Positions 1 through 5,653 are shown, counted from the first letter of the stretch. The stretch is DNA of 9,306 nt from JAUSNA01 sp964568885 (GCA_964568885.1 CAZMSF010000037.1:1-9306); one strand, 5' to 3'. The notes: a model not told the origin generated them from the letters alone. Numbers and translations are program-made.

Positions 1-487
1 TCGGGTTGTTGGAGCAATCCGCGCCGCAAACAGGTGGTGTTGTAGGTGTTGCGGTCGGTACTGCCTGGCAAACTTTTTGTCCTCCTTGTCCCGACGGATT
101 CACAGCACATACGGGACAGCTTTGCGGACATTCCGCATTAGTATTGCAAGCAGAGCCGCAAACAGGACCCGTCGGTGGTTGAACGGGAGGCTCAAAAGTA
201 GGCGGTTCGTATGGGGGAATTTCTGTGTTGGGAGGAATATCCGCAGGAGGGGGAACGGCCGGTGGAATATCGTATGTTGTTGAATTCCCATTCGTGCATT
301 CCCAAGTGCTTGTACCGTCTCCATTGTCCCACGTTGCAATTTCGTGTGTGTTTCCGTCAGGGTCAGTGTATGTCTGAATCGAAGCGCCGGGTGGGGGGTC
401 TATCGGAAATCCCGGATCTTCTGCGTATACATTCTTAACAAAAAAAGCGAAAAGAAAAACGAAAATGACGATTAAGAATTTTTTCAT
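1..487 (-). CDS. Secreted Pro-rich/Cys-rich protein, 3' end beyond window
   Basis: This frame is open from an ATG at 487 to the window edge (162 codons, no stop), so the C-terminus is missing. Residues 1-22 form a clear Sec signal peptide: two lysines, a hydrophobic Phe/Val/Leu stretch, then a VYA|ED cleavage site. Residues 28-107 are rich in Pro, Thr and Asp and look extended. From residue 106 a cysteine module begins (CGSACNTNAECP, then further Cys at 124, 127 and 140), and a second copy starts at 154 (CGADCSNNP), so this is a repeated small disulfide-type module. The start lies one base after the stop of the TPR gene with no Shine-Dalgarno, so translation is probably coupled. Similar Cys-spaced modules on secreted proteins are familiar from Microgenomates genomes, but I cannot name the family. 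Likely an extracellular or surface protein; function unknown. Confidence 0.82.
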   Translation of the reverse strand, partial: MKKFLIVIFVFLFAFFVKNVYAEDPGFPIDPPPGASIQTYTDPDGNTHEIATWDNGDGTSTWECTNGNSTTYDIPPAVPPPADIPPNTEIPPYEPPTFEPPVQPPTGPVCGSACNTNAECPQSCPVCAVNPSGQGGQKVCQAVPTATPTTPPVCGADCSNNP

Positions 488-488
488 G

Positions 489-1736
489 CTAAGACTTTAA
501 GAATGCCGAAAAAACAGGGTTATTTTTTATACTCTTAAAATAGCCTGATTTAACGGCATTTTCAATAACTGATTTGTATTTCGGATTGTTCTCTATTGCA
601 AGTTTCATGCTTGAGATCGTTTGTCCTATGTCGCCCAATTGAGCATATGTCTCGGCCAGCTCAAAATACATCTTAGCCTTCATCTTTTGCTTTGCGCTGT
701 CTCCAACAAGAGTATTGTCGTCATTTACGTGGTCAATTCCTTTTTTCTGGTAAACAAGTGCTTGGGTTTTGTACCCAACGCTTCTTAATAGCTGGCCGGC
801 AAGCAAGTAATTTAAAGAAATTCTACTGTTTTGCTCAATTGCTTTTAGAATATACTTACGTCCCTCAGCGTAGTCCTTGGTACTTCTCACAAGTGAAAAA
901 CCGTAAATACCAAGGCCGGGTGAGTAGGTTTCATCTATTGTTATTGCCTGCTTCGCAAACTCAGCTGCTTTTGCCCTGTCGTTCTTTTCAAGATAAATTA
1001 TGGCTGCATCGGTATATGCTTCCGCGCGGATATTTTTTTCAAGCGATGATAGTTTTCCGACGTACGTCAGGATTTTTAATGCTTCTTCGTCTTTTCCTTC
1101 ATCATGAAGAATTCGTGCTGTGAGAAGGCCAATTTGCGGGTTGTTGGGGTCCAATTTGTTTGCTTTCTGATACGCCGCTTGTGCTTCGGGCTCACGGTTA
1201 AGAAAAGATAATGTATGTCCAACATGGAAAAAGGCAGTTGCGGTGGGTTTTATTTGTGCGGCTTTCTGATAGAATCCAAGCGCTTTTTCATAGTCGCCGG
1301 CCGCTTCGTACGCGTATCCTGCCGAAAGAAGGGTTTCATATTCGTTGGGATTTATTGAAAGAGCTTTATCTATATAAGGTTTTGCATCCTCAAGTGCTTT
1401 TTTTTCCTTGCCGGTAGCATTTCCCTCTGCGGTTTTTGAGTCGATAACTTTTCTGAGAAGATATGTGTCGTTTGGAAATTCCTGGAGGCCTTTTTTTGCA
1501 GCCGATTCGGCTTCTTTATAATTTCCTGCATTGTAATTCTTATTGGCTTCGGATTGGTATTGGGTCTTTTTTGATGTAGCGATAAAGAGAGAGATGGTTA
1601 CTCCAAAAAATAGGACAATGAAAACCGCAACAATAATAAGAAGTAATTTTTTTGAGGGGTTCTTCTTTTCAAGCTTTTGAGGGGCGTGTGGAGGTGACTC
1701 CGGTACGGGATTTAGTGGGGGCTGATTGTCATCCAT
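489..1736 (-). CDS. Membrane-anchored tetratricopeptide repeat (TPR) protein
   Basis: A 415-residue protein. Residues 1-30 are a Pro/Lys-rich cytoplasmic tail, residues 31-54 are one strongly hydrophobic segment, and the rest is helical repeats, most likely outside the membrane. TPR-like units with the small/aromatic/Pro pattern are visible at about 58-90, 116-130 (half), 133-165 (SAGYAYEAAGDYEKALGFYQ), 167-199, 201-230, 238-270 and 354-386. The C-terminus (GYFKSIKNNPVFSAFL) resembles the short tail that caps many bacterial TPR proteins. TPR domains are protein-binding scaffolds; the partner cannot be told from sequence. A promoter with TTGACA at 1766-1771 and TACGAT at 1743-1748 lies six bases before the ATG, supporting this start and suggesting a leaderless mRNA. 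The next gene (1-487) follows after one base, so they form an operon; a shared envelope role is an inference. Confidence 0.92.
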   Translation of the reverse strand: MDDNQPPLNPVPESPPHAPQKLEKKNPSKKLLLIIVAVFIVLFFGVTISLFIATSKKTQYQSEANKNYNAGNYKEAESAAKKGLQEFPNDTYLLRKVIDSKTAEGNATGKEKKALEDAKPYIDKALSINPNEYETLLSAGYAYEAAGDYEKALGFYQKAAQIKPTATAFFHVGHTLSFLNREPEAQAAYQKANKLDPNNPQIGLLTARILHDEGKDEEALKILTYVGKLSSLEKNIRAEAYTDAAIIYLEKNDRAKAAEFAKQAITIDETYSPGLGIYGFSLVRSTKDYAEGRKYILKAIEQNSRISLNYLLAGQLLRSVGYKTQALVYQKKGIDHVNDDNTLVGDSAKQKMKAKMYFELAETYAQLGDIGQTISSMKLAIENNPKYKSVIENAVKSGYFKSIKNNPVFSAFLKS

Positions 1737-1742
1737 ACTTTA

Positions 1743-1771
1743 ATCGTAGTTTTGAAGTTGGAGGTTGTCAA
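1743..1771 (-). promoter_or_regulatory. Sigma70-type promoter of the TPR operon
   Basis: Read on the minus strand: a perfect -35 TTGACA (1771-1766), a 17-bp spacer and a -10 TACGAT (1748-1743). The ATG of the TPR gene starts six bases after the -10 box, so transcription would begin at or next to the start codon. Confidence 0.7.
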
Positions 1772-1791
1772 GCTGGCCCTTGATTAGAACG

Positions 1792-1824
1792 CAATCAATC
1801 GGTTGCACGGCAACCTCTTGATTG
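1792..1824. repeat. Imperfect inverted repeat between divergent promoters
   Basis: Arms are CAATCAA (1792-1798) with TTGATTG (1818-1824), and GGTTGC (1801-1806) with GCAACC (1810-1815). They are separated by a TC/TC internal mismatch and a 3-nt centre. It lies upstream of the TPR promoter and overlaps the proposed -35 box of the rightward gene, which is where an operator would sit. An extra TTGATT occurs at 1780-1785. No T-run follows, so it is not a terminator. Confidence 0.6.
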
Positions 1825-1846
1825 TAAGAAGCGTGGTGTGTATTAT
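1818..1846 (+). promoter_or_regulatory. Putative promoter of the CphA-N-like gene
   Basis: TTGATT (1818-1823), a 17-bp spacer and TATTAT (1841-1846). This would start transcription near 1853 and leave a leader of about 33 nt before the ATG at 1887. The -35 box is embedded in one arm of the inverted repeat at 1792-1824. Confidence 0.5.
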
Positions 1847-1886
1847 GTATGCATCCTGTAAGTAAGAGTAATCCTCGGGTAATAGT

Positions 1887-2417
1887 ATGGTAAAAATCAG
1901 ATCTTTCGAATTCAAAAATTTTATATTGCACTATGGAATGTTCAACCTTTCCGTCTCTCACAAAAGGCATACAACGCATCTTATAATGTCGCTTCATACC
2001 GATATAGTAAATACAAAATTTTTGCCGGATACAAGCCGCATCCTAAAAAAGCACGTACCTTCTGTTTTTTATTCCAAGTGCTTCAATTACGATAACGCCC
2101 CTTTCTTCGTGGAGTCAAAAAGGACTGAAATAGGACACCTTTTTGAGCATATATTACTTGAATACGTGTGTCTTTTAAAAAGCAATTTGGGTGTAAAAAA
2201 TCCGGTGCATAATGGAGTCACAAGCTGGAATTGGATGAAGGATAAAAAAGGGACATTCAGAATAACAATTGACGTGGGGGATAGTGATCGCGAGATATTT
2301 TTTGCAGCACTGAAGCAGAGTATCGATGTTACGAATCGCATTTTGACTTCCAGAAGATATCCTCTCAAATTTGGAACTTCACAAAAAGAGAGCAGTTACA
2401 GCTCTCTTTTTGCCTAG
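1887..2417 (+). CDS. Stand-alone protein resembling the cyanophycin synthetase N-terminal domain
   Basis: A 176-residue soluble protein. Residues 77-153 carry the pattern that marks the N-terminal alpha/beta domain of cyanophycin synthetase (CphA): GHLFEHILLEYV at 83-94 matches the family's GH(x)xEHxxLE signature. A Gly/Asn segment with Trp (about 104-116), a beta strand (RITIDV, 125-130) and a helix (about 134-153) ending in NRIL follow. Residues 1-60 fit the preceding strands and helix. In full CphA this domain precedes an ATP-grasp and a Mur-ligase domain; neither is here. A stop codon lies just upstream of the ATG at 1887, so no longer in-frame start is available. The Shine-Dalgarno is weak or absent. 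The role is unknown; binding of a peptide-like polymer or of a partner ligase is only a guess. The last 11 codons double as a transcription terminator. Confidence 0.72.
   Translation: MVKIRSFEFKNFILHYGMFNLSVSHKRHTTHLIMSLHTDIVNTKFLPDTSRILKKHVPSVFYSKCFNYDNAPFFVESKRTEIGHLFEHILLEYVCLLKSNLGVKNPVHNGVTSWNWMKDKKGTFRITIDVGDSDREIFFAALKQSIDVTNRILTSRRYPLKFGTSQKESSYSSLFA
2383..2411. terminator. Bidirectional intrinsic terminator shared by convergent genes
   Basis: A perfect 11-bp inverted repeat: AAAAAGAGAGC (2383-2393), 7-nt loop, GCTCTCTTTTT (2401-2411). Both strands end the hairpin in five T, so it can stop the rightward CphA-N-like gene and the leftward KGGQ operon. It lies inside the 3' end of the rightward reading frame (stop at 2415-2417) and 12 nt beyond the stop of the last leftward gene. 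Confidence 0.88.
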
Positions 2418-2423
2418 GTAATA

Positions 2424-2570
2424 CTACCTATTGTTCCGTCCGCGGTTTCCGGTTCTGTTGCCGGATGACTGACTGCCTGCCATCGCGTGGCCTTCCGAGT
2501 CTCCGTGCCATCCGCGCCCCGGTCCTTTACTGCTTTGTCCACCTTTTCTTCCTCTTTGATTTTGTGGCAT
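2424..2570 (-). CDS. Small basic Gly-rich protein with KGGQSS motif
   Basis: A 48-residue protein missed by ordinary length cut-offs. It starts at the ATG at 2570, seven nt after a perfect GGAGGTG. It is rich in Gly, Arg, Ser and Asn and strongly basic, with RKGGQSSKG at residues 8-16, a central GWHGDSEGHAM stretch and an Arg/Asn/Gly tail. No hydrophobic segment is present, so it is probably cytoplasmic and disordered. It is third in a row of three small genes that share the ribosome-binding site and the K-G-G-Q-S motif. That motif recalls KGG-type stress-induced proteins, but the rest does not match that domain. The Arg/Gly content would suit nucleic-acid binding; this is inference. The stop lies six bases from the stop of the convergent gene. 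Confidence 0.75.
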   Translation of the reverse strand: MPQNQRGRKGGQSSKGPGRGWHGDSEGHAMAGSQSSGNRTGNRGRNNR

Positions 2571-2577
2571 TTATTTT

Positions 2578-2584
2578 CACCTCC
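2578..2584 (-). promoter_or_regulatory. Perfect Shine-Dalgarno GGAGGTG for the 2424-2570 gene
   Basis: GGAGGTG read on the minus strand, seven bases before the ATG. It fixes the start of a gene too short for routine calling. Confidence 0.85.
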
Positions 2585-2610
2585 TGACTTTTTTCCTGAA
2601 TTATAAATTC

Positions 2611-2632
2611 GTATAGGGATTACTCCCTATAC
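2611..2632 (-). repeat. Perfect hairpin between second and third KGGQ genes
   Basis: Arms GTATAGGGA (2611-2619) and TCCCTATAC (2624-2632) around a 4-nt loop, eight bases after the stop of the 2641-2787 gene on the minus strand. There is no T-run after it, so it is more likely an mRNA processing or stabilising stem, an attenuator or an operator than a terminator. A TATAAT-like sequence follows just downstream on the minus strand. Confidence 0.75.
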
Positions 2633-2640
2633 AATGCTTC

Positions 2641-2787
2641 TTATCTGTCCTGACTTTCATCTCTTTCGTTTTCATCATCCTGCATGTCGCTCGATTGTCC
2701 TCCTTTCTCGCCAGTATCATTCAAATCCTCATTCGTAAGTCCTTCCATGTCATCGGTTGTATTGTTGTTGTAATCGTTATTTGCCAT
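2641..2787 (-). CDS. Small acidic protein with KGGQSS motif
   Basis: A 48-residue protein starting at the ATG at 2787, six nt after a perfect GGAGGTG, and ending in TAA at 2641. It is very acidic and Asn/Asp-rich. An Asn-rich N-terminus is followed by MEGLTNEDLNDTGEKGGQSS (residues 14-33) and an Asp/Glu/Arg tail. The hydrophilic, low-complexity composition suggests an intrinsically disordered protein, as is common in desiccation or general-stress proteins. The EKGGQSS core (residues 27-33) is shared with both neighbours, and the N-terminus (MANND) resembles that of the upstream gene (MADNN). It is the middle gene of the three-gene micro-operon. Role in stress tolerance is inferred from the KGG neighbour, not shown. 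Confidence 0.78.
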   Translation of the reverse strand: MANNDYNNNTTDDMEGLTNEDLNDTGEKGGQSSDMQDDENERDESQDR

Positions 2788-2793
2788 ATTGTT

Positions 2794-2800
2794 CACCTCC
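2794..2800 (-). promoter_or_regulatory. Perfect Shine-Dalgarno GGAGGTG for the 2641-2787 gene
   Basis: GGAGGTG on the minus strand, six bases before the ATG. It is preceded by AAA, giving an AAAGGAGGTGA context close to the full anti-SD complement. Confidence 0.88.
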
Positions 2801-2828
2801 TTTCATATTTTTTAGTTCGATAATTTCC

Positions 2829-2871
2829 GTATAAACGGGAGGAGTGTTTTTATACTGTCTCCCATTTATAC
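2829..2871 (-). repeat. Hairpin between first and second KGGQ genes
   Basis: Arms GTATAAACGGGAG (2829-2841) and CTCCCATTTATAC (2859-2871) pair over 13 bp with one G-T type mismatch around a 17-nt AT-rich loop. It starts 12 bases after the stop of the 2884-3045 gene. It shares a GTATA...GGGA arm pattern with the hairpin at 2611-2632 and also lacks a T-run. Confidence 0.72.
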
Positions 2872-2883
2872 TTCGTGAAGAAG

Positions 2884-3045
2884 CTATTGACTTCCTCCCT
2901 TTTTGCCGGCTTCGCTTGCTTTCTCGCGGTCATTTTTGAAATTACCACCGCTTGCCTGTCCGCCTTTACTTGCAATTTCGCGTTGCTTTTCCTCATCCAT
3001 TGAGGCAAAGCCTCTATTGCTCTTTCCTTGATTGTTATCTGCCAT
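2884..3045 (-). CDS. KGG-motif general stress protein
   Basis: A 53-residue hydrophilic protein. It matches the KGG (stress-induced bacterial acidophilic repeat) family seen in GsiB/YciG-type proteins: RGFASMDEEKQREIASKGG at residues 11-29 is the typical core, and a second AGKKGG occurs at 46-51. Proteins of this family are cytoplasmic, largely disordered and induced by stress or starvation in other bacteria. The start chosen is the ATG at 3045, eight bases after a perfect GGAGGTG. A longer frame from 3075 would translate through the Shine-Dalgarno itself and is rejected. It leads the three-gene leftward cluster, whose members share a K-G-G-Q-(A/S)-S motif (here KGGQAS, residues 27-32). I could not identify a convincing promoter in the 100 bp upstream. 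Confidence 0.9.
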   Translation of the reverse strand: MADNNQGKSNRGFASMDEEKQREIASKGGQASGGNFKNDREKASEAGKKGGSQ

Positions 3046-3053
3046 ATTTTTTT

Positions 3054-3060
3054 CACCTCC
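3054..3060 (-). promoter_or_regulatory. Perfect Shine-Dalgarno GGAGGTG for the KGG protein
   Basis: GGAGGTG on the minus strand, eight A-rich bases before the ATG at 3045. It decides the start over the upstream in-frame ATG at 3075. Confidence 0.88.
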
Positions 3061-3148
3061 GTTTCCCTTAGTCATAAATTCAATTCAAACACTTGCTTGT
3101 AAGTTTTTAATAAAAAGAATGTAGGGTTTGGACTAGCAAAGAATTTTC

Positions 3149-3178
3149 TTGACAAGCCGATGTGCTTTTTACTACACT
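3149..3178 (+). promoter_or_regulatory. Sigma70-type promoter of the sedolisin gene
   Basis: TTGACA (3149-3154), an 18-bp spacer and TACACT (3173-3178). Eight bases separate the -10 box from the ATG at 3187, implying a leaderless mRNA. The promoter covers the upstream in-frame ATG at 3160, arguing against that start. Confidence 0.68.
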
Positions 3179-3186
3179 GGGCAAAG

Positions 3187-4917
3187 ATGAGAGGCACTTA
3201 TTCTCGGTTTATTCTTTTCTTTTTGCTGTTTGTCTTAAGTATTCTTACGTTATTCGTATTTACCAATTCGGTTTCGGCACAAAAAATCCCCACGCTTAAG
3301 CCTCTTCGGCCTCATGCAAACCGCTTTTTCAGAAATGCGTGTTCGCTTCCTATAAACGGATTTGCGCATTGTCATGCAAAGCTTCTGACTGAAAATGATG
3401 CTGTTTCTCCTTTTGCAGGAAACACTCCTGCCGCAACGAGCATGGGCCCCGCGCAACTCCACGGGGCATATCAACTTCCCTGTGCTCCGGGCGGAACGGT
3501 TTCTTCGAATTGTCCGACACCTCAAACATTCGGACCTCAGACAATAGCCATTATCGATGCCTATCATTATCCAACGGTCGAAAATGACCTCATCGCATAC
3601 AGCAATCAGTTCGGCATTCCTCAATGTACAAAAGCAAATGGATGCCTCAGGGTCCTCAATCAAAGTGGTGGAACAACACTTCCGGCCACGGTTAATGCGG
3701 GGTGGGCTTTGGAGTCTGCATTGGATGTTCAGGCGGCACACGCAACGTGCCAAACGTGTAAGATAATACTTTTTGAGGCAAATTCGGCAACATACAACGA
3801 CCTGACAAAAGCGGTTAATACGGCTGCTGCAATGGGAGTAACGGCAATCTCAAATAGCTATGGTTCAAGCGAGTGGAGCGGACAGACATTTTATGACGCT
3901 TTTTATAACCATCCCGGAGTAGCAGTCACTGTTTCTTCGGGCGATTCGGGTTTTGCAGCGGGAGCTCAGTATCCTGCTTCGAGTCCATATGTCGTTGCAG
4001 TCGGTGGAACAGCGCTTCAAGTATACTCCGATAACACCTACGCTTCGGAAACAGTTTGGAATGGAGCAGGAAGTGGCTGTAGCAGCTATGAGTCAGCGTT
4101 GCCCTTCCAGACCGCCTTGTCAAATTGGGGAAGTGTGGGATGCAGTAGGCGGGCTGTAGCCGATGTTTCAGCCGTTGCAGATCCCAACACCGGAGCCGCT
4201 GTGTATACTACCACCCCTTACAGCGGACAGACAGGGTGGTTCCAGGTGGGGGGAACAAGCCTTTCCTCCCCAATAATAGCGGGAGTATATGCGCTTACGG
4301 GTTCATTATCTCCTGTTCAGGCAAATACTATCCCGTACAATAATTATTCGCTCCTTGCGTTTCATGATGTTGTAGCGGGTTCCAATGGAAATTGTGTAAC
4401 TGCATTATGCAATGGAGGAGTAGGATTTGACGGTCCGACCGGACTTGGTTCTCCAAATGGTCTTGCGGGTTTTGGCGGATTGGTTTTGTCACCAACCCCA
4501 ACTGCAACACCGACTCCTACTATCACACTTACACCATCACCAACCTCAACTCCAACCGCAACACCTACCCCGACAGATATTCCGACCCCAACGCCTACAG
4601 CGACTTTGACCCCGACTCCTACTCAAGCACCGGGAGACACTCAACCACCGAGTGTGACAATTACCAGCCCATCAAATGGAAGTTCCGTTTTCCGTAACTT
4701 CACGTATACCATCCGCGCAACAGCTACAGATAACGTAAAGGTTGCAAAGGTGGAATTTTATATCAATAACGTTCTTCGTACGTCTGACACTGCGAGTCCA
4801 TACACGTCTTCCTGGAGAGTCCCGAATGTCCGAAATGCAACATACACAATAACAGCAAAAGCCTTCGACACATCGGGAAATACAGCAACTTCAACAATAA
4901 CTGTCAAAGCGATGTAG
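3187..4917 (+). CDS. Secreted sedolisin-like (S53) serine-carboxyl protease with Pro-Thr linker and Ig-like domain
   Basis: A 576-residue exported protease, counted from the ATG at 3187. Residues 1-31 are a signal peptide (MRGTYSRF, hydrophobic core, SVSA|QK). The catalytic domain runs from about 85 to 430. The sedolisin tetrad is visible: Glu176 and Asp180 in ALESALDVQ, Asp253 in SSGDSG (oxyanion site), and nucleophile Ser358 in GGTSLSSP. Calcium ligands fit HDVVAG near 393-397 and GVGFDGPTG (Asp415). Only about 55 residues separate the signal from the catalytic domain, far less than the large propeptide of classical sedolisins. Residues 435-483 are an almost pure Pro-Thr linker. Residues 485-576 form an Ig-like beta-sandwich (PPSVTITSPSNG ... 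NATYTITAKAFDTSGN), probably for surface or substrate attachment. Sedolisins hydrolyse proteins, typically at acid pH; the substrate here is unknown. The ATG at 3160 would add nine residues but lies inside the promoter. The gene ends directly against the stop of the convergent gene. Confidence 0.92.
   Translation: MRGTYSRFILFFLLFVLSILTLFVFTNSVSAQKIPTLKPLRPHANRFFRNACSLPINGFAHCHAKLLTENDAVSPFAGNTPAATSMGPAQLHGAYQLPCAPGGTVSSNCPTPQTFGPQTIAIIDAYHYPTVENDLIAYSNQFGIPQCTKANGCLRVLNQSGGTTLPATVNAGWALESALDVQAAHATCQTCKIILFEANSATYNDLTKAVNTAAAMGVTAISNSYGSSEWSGQTFYDAFYNHPGVAVTVSSGDSGFAAGAQYPASSPYVVAVGGTALQVYSDNTYASETVWNGAGSGCSSYESALPFQTALSNWGSVGCSRRAVADVSAVADPNTGAAVYTTTPYSGQTGWFQVGGTSLSSPIIAGVYALTGSLSPVQANTIPYNNYSLLAFHDVVAGSNGNCVTALCNGGVGFDGPTGLGSPNGLAGFGGLVLSPTPTATPTPTITLTPSPTSTPTATPTPTDIPTPTPTATLTPTPTQAPGDTQPPSVTITSPSNGSSVFRNFTYTIRATATDNVKVAKVEFYINNVLRTSDTASPYTSSWRVPNVRNATYTITAKAFDTSGNTATSTITVKAM
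4491..4637 (+). repeat. Pro-Thr low-complexity linker repeat
   Basis: About 49 codons of near-alternating Pro and Thr (PTPTATPTPT style) joining the protease and Ig-like domains. It is an imperfect short tandem repeat at DNA level, using varied Pro and Thr codons. Such linkers are extended, protease-resistant and often glycosylated, and their length can vary between strains. Confidence 0.8.
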
Positions 4918-5592
4918 CTATCTATCAAGAGGATTTATAAATTTCTGTGCAATTCCCTCAAGGGCGTCAATTCCGATTCCTCCCACAGTTCCGTCCTCAA
5001 TCAAAGGATCCATATTTCCCATAGTATAAAACGTTAAATGGGTACGAAGAAGGGAAGGGCGCCTGAGAGGGTCGATTCGTCTACTTATTCTTCTTGTCCC
5101 TACATTTACTATCTCTTCTCCCATCTCCTCGATTCGGCCATAGAGCTCTTCGGTTGTGAAGGGAAACTCAAGCATCCCTCTTTTTGAAAATCCTCGAGGA
5201 AGAAGAGGATGCGTCACAAAATCGGTCAGTGCACCAAATGCGATATATACTCGGGAGAAAGTTTCCGTTTCTTCGTCGCCCGGGGAATCTTCCGAATACT
5301 GTTTGTTATAGCGCAACAATTCATCAAGGGTATCAGGTGTTATCCTTCCTAAGTTTCTCAACAAGTCCATATTGTTCAGAAAGCCTTTTCTGGCCATGTA
5401 TACCAAAGATAGCGCTTGATTAAGCAGCCAGCTTCTGTCTGCATCCGTAATTTGACCCGCATAGAATTTATCCAAAATAGCGTCTGCCCTGCGGGCAACT
5501 GCAACAGGTGTATTGTTGGGGTCCTGGTATTCAATAGATGGTTGAAACGGTCTGTCCTCGTGAGGCGAAAACTCAAGCTCCAAGTGCGGCAT
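4918..5592 (-). CDS. Unrecognised soluble protein (224 aa)
   Basis: I do not recognise this family. The protein is hydrophilic and mildly acidic with no signal peptide or membrane segment, so it is probably cytoplasmic. An extended N-terminus (to about 28, Pro/Glu-rich) is followed by helices at about 30-45 (AVARRADAILDKFYAG), 50-70, 73-98 and 113-130. A Gly/Phe-rich stretch (LPRGFSKRGM) and an Arg-rich segment (RRISRRIDPLRRP, 167-179) precede a Gly-rich C-terminus. The start at 5592 is supported by a promoter with TTGAAA at 5624-5629 and TACAAT at 5602-5607, nine bases before the ATG. It is divergent from the 148-residue gene across 61 bp and convergent with the protease gene with no base between the two stops. 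Amino-acid composition and length over competing frames support a real gene. Confidence 0.8.
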   Translation of the reverse strand: MPHLELEFSPHEDRPFQPSIEYQDPNNTPVAVARRADAILDKFYAGQITDADRSWLLNQALSLVYMARKGFLNNMDLLRNLGRITPDTLDELLRYNKQYSEDSPGDEETETFSRVYIAFGALTDFVTHPLLPRGFSKRGMLEFPFTTEELYGRIEEMGEEIVNVGTRRISRRIDPLRRPSLLRTHLTFYTMGNMDPLIEDGTVGGIGIDALEGIAQKFINPLDR

Positions 5593-5601
5593 ATGAAAGA
5601 G

Positions 5602-5629
5602 ATTGTAGTAAAACTACACGAAATTTCAA
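5602..5629 (-). promoter_or_regulatory. Promoter of the 224-residue gene
   Basis: On the minus strand: TTGAAA (5629-5624), a 16-bp spacer and TACAAT (5607-5602), nine bases before the ATG at 5592. This implies no, or almost no, leader. Confidence 0.6.
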
Positions 5630-5640
5630 GAGAGAAAATG

Positions 5641-5646
5641 TATAAT
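5641..5646 (+). promoter_or_regulatory. -10 box of the 148-residue gene
   Basis: A perfect TATAAT seven bases before the ATG at 5654, preceded directly by TG. No good -35 box is visible. The spacing predicts a leaderless transcript. Confidence 0.6.
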
Positions 5647-5653
5647 GTGAGTT

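Noticed and set aside
1792..1824. tRNA-like or ncRNA fold at the inverted repeat
   Set aside because: No cloverleaf arms, no T-loop or acceptor pairing; it fits a simple palindrome between promoters.
1740..1997. 85-codon minus-strand open frame upstream of the TPR gene
   Set aside because: It is antisense to the CphA-N-like gene, covers the TPR promoter and inverted repeat, and its sequence has no domain-like character.
2087..2368. 93-codon antisense frame within the CphA-N-like gene
   Set aside because: Fully embedded shadow frame; the sense frame has the family motif.
2850..3056. 68-codon minus-strand frame beginning inside the KGG gene's ribosome-binding site
   Set aside because: It is the same DNA as the KGG gene in another frame, its start lies within the Shine-Dalgarno, and the KGG frame is a recognised family.
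3046..3075. Longer KGG start at the ATG at 3075
   Set aside because: It would translate the perfect Shine-Dalgarno into protein; the ATG at 3045 has ideal spacing and gives the normal family N-terminus.
3061..3160. Stress-sigma (sigmaB-like) promoter ahead of the KGG operon
   Set aside because: A GTTTGA and a GGGAAA are present, but spacing (17 nt) and match are poor, so no promoter is claimed.
4491..4637. Possible tandem-repeat DNA element or CRISPR-like array
   Set aside because: The repetitiveness is explained by Pro/Thr codons of the linker; there are no constant repeats with unique spacers.
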